Assembly (NCBI GenBank): GCA_937891805.1
Contig: CALATK010000203.1
Coordinates: 1 to 17,371 of the forward strand
Reading direction: 5' to 3'
Length of the DNA: 17,371 nucleotides
Source of the DNA: an uncultured Fibrobacter sp.
GTDB taxonomy: Bacteria > Fibrobacterota > Fibrobacteria > Fibrobacterales > Fibrobacteraceae
Positions 12,170 to 17,371 of this stretch are shown in pieces. Numbering within the stretch: the stretch's first letter is position 1; each line of letters begins with the position of its first letter. The notes beneath the pieces were generated by a model, which saw only the letters and a list, made by a program, of their open reading frames with translations, did no database searches and was not told the DNA's origin. A program made the translations under genes and the position numbers.

Positions 12170-13779
12170 TTTTCCTCCGAATGGTCGCCTTCGCCGGAAT
12201 CAAGCGTCTGGCACATTTCGTAGAAATCGTCATTTACAACGTAAGCCCTGAGAAAGTCGTGAATTGTGCGATGATTTATTTCTAAGCGAACCATGGGGTA
12301 ATATCGCTCAAAACTCTTCGGATTGTCCCTGATGTCGTCAAAAATATGCTGCCACTCAAAATCCATCAGCCTAAGTGCACGATTTTCTTTTTCCAAGTAG
12401 CGACACTTATCTTCGTAGCTCCCTTGAGCAAGTTCTGCAAATCTGGGTTCATTTATACCCGTCTTGTAAAACGCAATCACGTTTTTTAGAGAGGCCAAAA
12501 GCTTTGGTGAAACAGAATCCCCCTTCTGGAAGAGTATAAAATATTCCGTACTGCTCACGTCGTATTTCCTTTCATTCTCGGCAAGGCTCTTGTTAAACTC
12601 GTCATGGAAGTCGTTCAGTTTGGCAAAAACATCTATTTCCCCATCCTGCTGCTTTTTTGCTTTGTCCTTAAGATAGTTGTCAATAATCCCTTCGACATCG
12701 CATTTGTCTCCAAGCGAATCAACAAGTTGCGCTGTCAGTTCTTCCAAGGGAATATAGCGTGCGATACTGCGGTTTCGTGCACCCATAAACAGGATGCTCG
12801 CAAACTGTTTTTCCACACACATTGTCTCAGCAGTATTCTCATCCACTTTCAAACAGTCGCGCATATCTTTTTCTGGCAAGTAGATGTTTGTATCAAGGAT
12901 TTTTTTGATAAATATTCGGAAAGGACTCTCGCCTTTTTCTTCTGTTTTCTTTTTCTCGGGATCCATATCCAGGAAAGCCGAGCAAACCCAGGTAATGGGC
13001 ATATCGTATGAAAGAATTTGCCTCATACAATCCGCAAAACCTACCGAGCCCAAGTAGTATCCATTCATTTTTTCCTTAATGAAAAGATATTGTTCCTCAT
13101 CAGAAAAGTGTTCTGCAACAAATTTATAGTACCCCTCGTCCTTTGTTCCCAAATACGTCACAGCGAATGCTTCGAGTAATTGGTTTGATTCAATGGGGAG
13201 TTTGCGAACCCTCTTGTAAAGGTCTTCCATACGGCACCGCAGAGGCATGCCTATTTTCTCCTTCAAAATTTTATTCGCCCTTTCTATGGCATTTTCGCAT
13301 TGACCATAGGTGATATCGCTACAACAAATCACCTCGCCATCCAGCCGGCTATCTAGAAGACAGCCGATAGCAAGGAGAGTTGTGTGGTATGGTTCCCCTT
13401 GCGTTTTGTTTCCCCAAAAATCTTGGACATTCTTGACATACTGATTCTTAAAATCAACGATTCCATTTTGCGCAAGAACATACATTAGCGGATCACAATA
13501 GTTTTCCTCTTGCTTTGGCGTGCCAATTTTGCGTGGCAAAAAGAAATCTTCGGCGGTAGCCATAAAGATTGCATCACCTTCGGCAAGCCAGCCTATTCCG
13601 CTTGGATGTTCCCTTTCAGCGCTCGATGTAGCCGCAAAATACTTTTGACCGAATTTTTCAAATTCCCGTATTTCAATTAGCCCCATCTTGTCTGCAAGTA
13701 TAAGGGTTTCCTCGTAGGCCTTTTCCCACTGCGTGGGGTCAACTTTATTTGATGCGACAAGAGTAATGTATACGCCCAT
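12166..13779 (-). CDS. Unrecognised 537-aa protein, first gene of a two-gene operon
   Basis: I do not recognise the family with confidence. The protein is 537 aa, soluble and acidic-mixed, with no P-loop, helicase, nuclease or protease motif that I can see. Its N-terminus (VYITLVASNKVDPTQWEKAYEETL) looks like a conserved domain start, followed by GIGWLAEGDAIFMATAEDFFLPRKIG (about 81-106) and SDITYGQCENAIERANKIL (about 173-191); the C-terminal half is helical with many charged residues. An in-frame ATG 20 codons upstream exists, but the ATG at 13779 has an AAGGAG site 5 bases away and starts the conserved part, so I use it. It overlaps the 62-aa gene and is divergent from higB with a shared 145-base promoter region. 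A self-contained two-gene unit between TA modules suggests an accessory, possibly defensive, function (inference only). Confidence 0.8.
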   Translation of the reverse strand: MGVYITLVASNKVDPTQWEKAYEETLILADKMGLIEIREFEKFGQKYFAATSSAEREHPSGIGWLAEGDAIFMATAEDFFLPRKIGTPKQEENYCDPLMYVLAQNGIVDFKNQYVKNVQDFWGNKTQGEPYHTTLLAIGCLLDSRLDGEVICCSDITYGQCENAIERANKILKEKIGMPLRCRMEDLYKRVRKLPIESNQLLEAFAVTYLGTKDEGYYKFVAEHFSDEEQYLFIKEKMNGYYLGSVGFADCMRQILSYDMPITWVCSAFLDMDPEKKKTEEKGESPFRIFIKKILDTNIYLPEKDMRDCLKVDENTAETMCVEKQFASILFMGARNRSIARYIPLEELTAQLVDSLGDKCDVEGIIDNYLKDKAKKQQDGEIDVFAKLNDFHDEFNKSLAENERKYDVSSTEYFILFQKGDSVSPKLLASLKNVIAFYKTGINEPRFAELAQGSYEDKCRYLEKENRALRLMDFEWQHIFDDIRDNPKSFERYYPMVRLEINHRTIHDFLRAYVVNDDFYEMCQTLDSGEGDHSEEK

Positions 13780-13853
13780 ATTGGCTCCTTGGTTAAAATT
13801 GAGTTTATGTTGGTGATTCCTGTACATTGAAATATACAATATTTTTAGAAAAA

Positions 13854-13907
13854 TTACTACACCTATTGCATTATTTAAAATTTTAATGTATATTATAAGT
13901 GTAGTAA
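13854..13907. promoter_or_regulatory. Inverted repeat flanking the divergent promoter region
   Basis: TTACTACAC (13854-13862) and GTGTAGTAA (13899-13907) are perfect 9-base inverted arms, one on each side of the higB promoter. The left arm also overlaps where the -35 of the minus-strand operon would lie (its TATATT is at complement 13831-13836). A repressor such as HigA bound to both arms could control both directions. Confidence 0.5.
13866..13894 (+). promoter_or_regulatory. higBA promoter
   Basis: TTGCAT (13866-13871) and TATATT (13889-13894) are separated by 17 bases. Transcription would start near 13901, giving a leader of about 25 bases with the GGAGGG ribosome site of higB. Confidence 0.6.
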
Positions 13908-13924
13908 AATTTATGGAGGGTCGA

Positions 13925-14248
13925 ATGCAAGTTGTGTATGCGGATAAGGAATTGGCTCGTTGCGCAGGGGATAAAGCCTATGCAGTAAGAAAAATGGGGC
14001 AACGCCGTGCGGAGGTTTATTCGGTAAGAATAGATGCTTTGCACAGAGCGGTTGATTTAGACGCTTTGAAAAACGTTGCTGGTCGTTTTCATGAATTAAC
14101 TGGTAATCGTGCCGGCCAATGGGCTTGCGATTTGGATCATCCGTATCGACTTATATTCAAGCCGGTCCTGAATAGTGACGGAAATATCGTAGGATTGATT
14201 GTCGAACAAACCGTTTCGATTCTAGAAATTGTAAATTATCATGACTAG
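13925..14248 (+). CDS. higB: HigB-like toxin (RelE/ParE superfamily)
   Basis: A 107-aa toxin of the HigB group. The pattern VRKMGQRRAEVYSVRIDAL, then VAGRFHELTGNRAGQWACDLDHPYRLIF (about residues 52-79), then ILEIVNYHD at the end is the hallmark of this family, whose members cleave mRNA at the ribosome. An open frame extends 13 codons upstream, but the ATG at 13925 has GGAGGG four bases before it and gives the usual N-terminus, so it is the start. The antitoxin gene begins 8 bases after the stop; toxin before antitoxin is the normal HigBA order. The promoter and inverted repeats upstream fit autoregulation. Intact in length. Confidence 0.88.
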   Translation: MQVVYADKELARCAGDKAYAVRKMGQRRAEVYSVRIDALHRAVDLDALKNVAGRFHELTGNRAGQWACDLDHPYRLIFKPVLNSDGNIVGLIVEQTVSILEIVNYHD

Positions 14249-14256
14249 GAGTTCTT

Positions 14257-15255
14257 ATGCGAATTTATAGATGTGATGAATTGGCTGTGGTGACGCCACC
14301 AGGGCGGCATCTTGCTGAAAAACTTGAAGAAATGGCCCTTGATGCAAACGATTTGGCAGCCCGCATGGGCTATACGCCCAAGGCGGTGAATGATATTTTG
14401 CAGGGAAATTGTCGAATCACGCCCGAATCGGCGATTTCTCTTGAAATGGTTACCGAAATCCCTGCGGGATTTTGGCTGCGTAGCCAGATGGCTTATGACG
14501 AATTTCTCTCTCGTGAAAAAATCAAGGCTTCGCTGACGGATCAGTCCCTTTGGAAAAAATCCTTCCCTGATGAAGTTAACGTCCGCGAATGGGTGCAAGA
14601 AAAAAAAGACGAAAGCAAATCTTTAATGCCCTTGCTCAAGTTCTTCGCGGTGGCGTCCCCCAAGGCGTGGGATGGTTACTATAAGGATGCTAAGCTTAAG
14701 GTGGCTTTCCGTATCTCGCTGGCCGATGTCAAGGACCCGTATGCCACATCGGCATGGATTCGCCGGGGCGAAATTCTTGCGGACAAGGACCCAATGGAAA
14801 AGCTGGGGCAGCCCGCAGTCCGAAAGAACCTGAAAGCAGCCCTCCCCGAAATCATCGCGTTTGCGGCGGCCAACAAGGTGCGCCCCAAAAGCAAAAAGCG
14901 CATTACCTACTGGACTCCGGAGGCAGAAGTGGTGGACGATTGCATGACGGGCCTGCAGGAAATATGCCGCAAAATCGGGATTCGTGTGCTGTTCGTGCAG
15001 AATTTCAAGTGCGCGCCGATTCACGGCATGTACCGCTGGTACAAAGATGTCCCGCTAATCCAGTTGCACGACCGCTTCGAGAAGCGGGCCGCCATGTGGT
15101 TCACATTCTTCCACGAGCTGGCCCATGTGCTGTACCACGGCAAAAAGGGAATCTGCCTACAGAACATCGAAATCACCCACAACCACCCCGAAAAAGAAGA
15201 CGAAGCCAACGCCTTCGCGCAGAAGTGCATGGTAGAAGCCGGATTCGAGCTGTAG
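14257..15255 (+). CDS. higA: HigA-like antitoxin fused to an ImmA/IrrE metallopeptidase domain
   Basis: A 332-aa protein of two parts. Residues about 13-75 are an XRE-type helix-turn-helix of the HigA/VapI group (GRHLAEKLEEMALDANDLAARMGYT..AVNDILQGNCRITPESAISLE). The C-terminal part carries the zinc-protease motif HELAH within FFHELAHVLYHG (about 284-295) and a downstream EDEANAFA, as in ImmA/IrrE peptidases. It should neutralise HigB and repress the operon, and the peptidase domain may control antitoxin or repressor turnover. TAGGAG precedes the ATG by 6 bases. The first third is near 47 percent GC by eye and the rest, from about 14640, clearly richer, so the gene may be a recombinant of an AT-rich HTH and a GC-rich peptidase region. 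It ends two bases from the convergent wecE. Confidence 0.85.
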   Translation: MRIYRCDELAVVTPPGRHLAEKLEEMALDANDLAARMGYTPKAVNDILQGNCRITPESAISLEMVTEIPAGFWLRSQMAYDEFLSREKIKASLTDQSLWKKSFPDEVNVREWVQEKKDESKSLMPLLKFFAVASPKAWDGYYKDAKLKVAFRISLADVKDPYATSAWIRRGEILADKDPMEKLGQPAVRKNLKAALPEIIAFAAANKVRPKSKKRITYWTPEAEVVDDCMTGLQEICRKIGIRVLFVQNFKCAPIHGMYRWYKDVPLIQLHDRFEKRAAMWFTFFHELAHVLYHGKKGICLQNIEITHNHPEKEDEANAFAQKCMVEAGFEL

Positions 15256-15257
15256 CC

Positions 15258-16391
15258 CTACTTACCGAAGAATTCCTTCACCTTGTTGCAGACAAACTCC
15301 AGGTCGGCGGGTTTTAGCCCGTAGAACATGGGCAGTCGCAACAGGCGGTCGCTTTCTTTTGTGGTGTATCGGTCTTCGCCGTCGAAACGACCGAAGCGCT
15401 TGCCTGCCGGAGCGGTGTGGAGCGGCACGTAATGGAACACCGCCAAAATGTCGTTCTTGACCAGGTGAGCAATGAGGTCGGTGCGGGTCTTTAAATCCGC
15501 CACCTTCAGGTAGAACATGTGGGCGTTGTGGGAGCATTCCGCCGGAATGTATGGGAGCTGCAGGTCGCCAGCGTCGGCCAGGCACTGCAGGCGTTCGCGG
15601 TAGGCGTTCCAGCTGGCCATGCGGTTGTCGAAAATCTTCTCCGCATTTTCCAGTTCGGCGTAGAGGTAGGCGGCGTTCAGTTCGCTGGGCAGGTAGCTGG
15701 AACCCAGTTCCACCCAAGTGTACTTATCGACTTCGCCCCGGTGGAACTGCACGCGGTTGGTGCCCTTCTCGCGGATGATTTCGGCGTGGTCGGAATATTT
15801 CTTGTCGGCAATGAGGATGGCGCCGCCCTCCCCCATGCTGTAGTTCTTGGTCTCGTGAAAACTGTAGCAGCCGAAATCGCCCAGAGCACCAAGCGAGCGC
15901 CCCTTGTAGGTAGACATCATGCCCTGAGCGGCATCTTCGATGACGAACAGGTTGTGTTTTTGGGCGATGGCGTTGATGGTGTCCATCTCGCAGGCCACAC
16001 CGGCGTAGTGTACCGGCACGATGGCGCGGGTCTTTTCGGTAATGGCCGCCTCGATGAGCTTTTCGTCGATGTTCATGGTGTCGGGCCGGATATCCACGAA
16101 CACGCACTTAGCCCCACGCATGGCGAAGGCGTCGGCGGTAGAGACGAAGGTGAACGAGGGCATAATCACCTCGTCGCCGGGCTTGATTCCGCAAATGAGG
16201 GCGGACATCTCTAGCGCATGGGTGCAGCTGGTGGTCAAAAGCGCACGGGCCACCCCCGTCTTCTGCTGCAGCCAGGCGTGGCATTTCTGGTTGAACTGGC
16301 CATCGCCGCAAATGCGGCCACTTTCTACGGCAGCCCGCACGTAGTCAAATTCGGAGCCCACGAAGGGGGGCTTGTTGAAAGGAATCTTCAT
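15258..16391 (-). CDS. wecE: dTDP-4-amino-4,6-dideoxygalactose transaminase (WecE/RffA)
   Basis: This DegT/DnrJ/EryC1/StrS-type PLP enzyme of 377 aa is full length and strikingly similar, block by block, to E. coli WecE. It has IPFNKPP at the N-terminus, GDEVIMPSFTFVST (72-85), FVDIRPDTMNIDE (98-110), IVPVHYAGVACEMDTI (124-139), EDAAQGMMSTYKGR (152-165), SFHETKNY with the PLP lysine at 182, EIIREKGTNR, and GEDRYTTKES near the C-terminus. WecE converts dTDP-4-dehydro-6-deoxyglucose to dTDP-4-amino-4,6-dideoxygalactose (Fuc4N) using glutamate, in enterobacterial common antigen and O-antigen synthesis. There is no other gene of the dTDP pathway (RmlA/RmlB) in the window. Transcription is likely from the promoter at complement 16433-16461. 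Ribosome site is weak. Composition is GC-rich like the flavodoxin gene. Confidence 0.93.
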   Translation of the reverse strand: MKIPFNKPPFVGSEFDYVRAAVESGRICGDGQFNQKCHAWLQQKTGVARALLTTSCTHALEMSALICGIKPGDEVIMPSFTFVSTADAFAMRGAKCVFVDIRPDTMNIDEKLIEAAITEKTRAIVPVHYAGVACEMDTINAIAQKHNLFVIEDAAQGMMSTYKGRSLGALGDFGCYSFHETKNYSMGEGGAILIADKKYSDHAEIIREKGTNRVQFHRGEVDKYTWVELGSSYLPSELNAAYLYAELENAEKIFDNRMASWNAYRERLQCLADAGDLQLPYIPAECSHNAHMFYLKVADLKTRTDLIAHLVKNDILAVFHYVPLHTAPAGKRFGRFDGEDRYTTKESDRLLRLPMFYGLKPADLEFVCNKVKEFFGK

Positions 16392-16432
16392 ATAACGCCA
16401 AATACTCGTTTGTTTTACCGGACTTAATATAG

Positions 16433-16461
16433 ATTTTATCGTGTCACGGGGCGCATTTCAA
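16433..16461 (-). promoter_or_regulatory. Promoter for wecE
   Basis: On the minus strand TTGAAA (complement 16456-16461) and TAAAAT (complement 16433-16438) are 17 bases apart, giving a start about 30-40 bases before the wecE ATG. Confidence 0.5.
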
Positions 16462-16524
16462 CCCAATTTTTTTATAAAAGTTTATTTTTAGTAGGTAAAC
16501 GCCCTTTCCGGAACGGAGGATTTT

Positions 16525-17371
16525 ATGAACCTGAGGTTGGATAGTTTCATTACAAAGTTCAGCGGTTTCGCTGTCGCCGCCCTGGCCCTGTGCGCCTGCG
16601 GCAACCAGGAGGCCGCGCAAAACAAGACCACCGCAAAGCCCGCGGAACAGGCCGTTGAACAGCCTGCTGAACAGACCGCGCCCTCCAAGTCCCTGGTGGT
16701 GTTCTACTCCCAGACAGGCTCCACCAAGAAGGTGGCCGATGTTTTCCAGAAGGCCCGGAACGCCGATATCTTCGAAATCAAGACCGCAGCACCCTACCCT
16801 TCCACCTACGACAGCACCGTCGCCGCCGTACGGGTCCAGCGGGAATCCAAGCAGTGGCCCGCCCTTGTAAACACCAAAGCGGACCTTGCAAAATACGACA
16901 CCGTCTTCTTGGGCTACCCCATCATGTTCGGCACCTTCGCGCCCCCCATCTACAGCTTCTTGGACTCCAACGACCTGAGCGGTAAGGTGGTGGTGCCCTT
17001 CTGCACCTACGGTAGCGGTGGCCGCAAGGCCAGCGCCGCCGAACTCAAGACCCTGGAACCGAACGCCACCGTGACCCTAGCCTACGGTATTTCAAACAAG
17101 CGAATCAGCGCCGAAGGTGCAGATTCCGTCGTGGCTGCCGAAGTGGAGGCCTTCTTTGCCAACCTGGCAGAAGGCAAGACCGAAGAGATGCTCATGGGCG
17201 GCTATTCGGAACAGCGCCCGCTTACGGCCGAAGATTCCGCCGTGTTTGCCGCCGCCACCAAGGACTACGGTTACCTGAGCTTAAAACCCCTGAGTGTCTC
17301 TACGCAGGTGGTGGCGGGCACCAACCATGCCTTCCTCTGCCAGGCGACGGTGGTTTATCCCGACGCCCAGC
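16525..17371 (+). CDS. Flavodoxin-like lipoprotein, 3' end outside window
   Basis: The reading frame is open from the ATG at 16525 (GGAGGA four bases before it) to the window end, 282 codons without a stop. The N-terminus has a basic start, a hydrophobic core and LCAC as a lipobox, so Cys25 would be lipidated. Residues 27-55 are a linker rich in Pro, Ala, Glu and Gln with repeated PAEQ. A flavodoxin-type domain begins at about 57 (LVVFYSQTGSTKKVA, the FMN phosphate loop) and contains FLGYPIMFGTFAPPIYSFLD and CTYGSGG. A further part, near the end, has the QVVAG motif of a cystatin-like fold (SVSTQVVAGTNHAFLCQATVV). This combination suggests an envelope-anchored flavoprotein, perhaps a reductase of secreted or periplasmic partners; the exact role is unknown. 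Confidence 0.8.
   Translation, partial: MNLRLDSFITKFSGFAVAALALCACGNQEAAQNKTTAKPAEQAVEQPAEQTAPSKSLVVFYSQTGSTKKVADVFQKARNADIFEIKTAAPYPSTYDSTVAAVRVQRESKQWPALVNTKADLAKYDTVFLGYPIMFGTFAPPIYSFLDSNDLSGKVVVPFCTYGSGGRKASAAELKTLEPNATVTLAYGISNKRISAEGADSVVAAEVEAFFANLAEGKTEEMLMGGYSEQRPLTAEDSAVFAAATKDYGYLSLKPLSVSTQVVAGTNHAFLCQATVVYPDAQ

Noticed and set aside
15519..16214. 231-codon plus-strand ORF opposite wecE
   Set aside because: It is antisense to an unmistakable WecE; the Val/Gly/Ala-rich translation is the usual reverse-strand shadow of GC-rich genes.
1..17371. CRISPR array, tRNA or rRNA genes, IS elements
   Set aside because: No regularly spaced direct repeats, no cloverleaf with a TTCGA arm, and no transposase or terminal repeats were seen on either strand.

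Overview
The window looks like a surface-polysaccharide locus plus accessory (toxin-antitoxin and defence-like) genes from a host-associated or gut bacterium. The gene style (TTGACA/TATATT promoters with 17-base spacing, GC-rich housekeeping-like genes next to AT-rich glycan genes, DUF4143 ATPase, flavodoxin lipoprotein) suggests Fibrobacterota, but that is an impression from gene content and not a proof. Base composition changes sharply several times: GC-rich from about 165 to 1250, AT-rich from 1255 to 8290, mixed from 8290 to 10950, GC-rich at 10955-11896, mixed from 11980 to about 14640, and GC-rich again to the end.

Left end. Bases 1 to about 170 read, on the minus strand, as an S4 RNA-binding domain of Clostridia style. 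They are abutted by an aminotransferase that lacks its N-terminal half, so this is probably an assembly chimera or a rearrangement joint. The HisC-like aminotransferase fragment, an IspD/TarI-like cytidylyltransferase and a LicD-family transferase follow on the plus strand and could make and attach a CDP-activated phospho-substituent. The cytidylyltransferase gene itself switches from GC-rich to AT-rich sequence exactly at its conserved QTPQ motif.

Minus-strand sialic-acid-type operon (7896 down to 2464). The order is a short NeuB synthase, a zinc-motif SAM methyltransferase, NeuA fused to a KdsC-like phosphatase, a Wzx-type flippase and a GT52-like sialyltransferase. Together these could make, activate, transfer and export a nonulosonic acid glycan. 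Spacing is tight (TAATG overlap, 16, 11 and 1 bases), which indicates one transcript.

Accessory region (8079-15255). It starts with a near-consensus promoter, a structured leader and a 21-codon ORF. Next come an AbiEi antitoxin whose AbiEii toxin has been reduced to 62 codons by what looks like an in-frame internal deletion, a DUF4143 AAA ATPase behind tandem 18-bp palindromes and an apparently leaderless promoter, and a GC-rich DPM/ArnC-type glycosyltransferase. After these lie an unrecognised two-gene minus-strand operon (537 and 62 aa) and a divergently transcribed HigB toxin with a HigA-ImmA/IrrE-like antitoxin-protease.

Right end. A clear WecE/RffA sugar aminotransferase (minus strand) is divergent from a flavodoxin-like lipoprotein that runs off the window.
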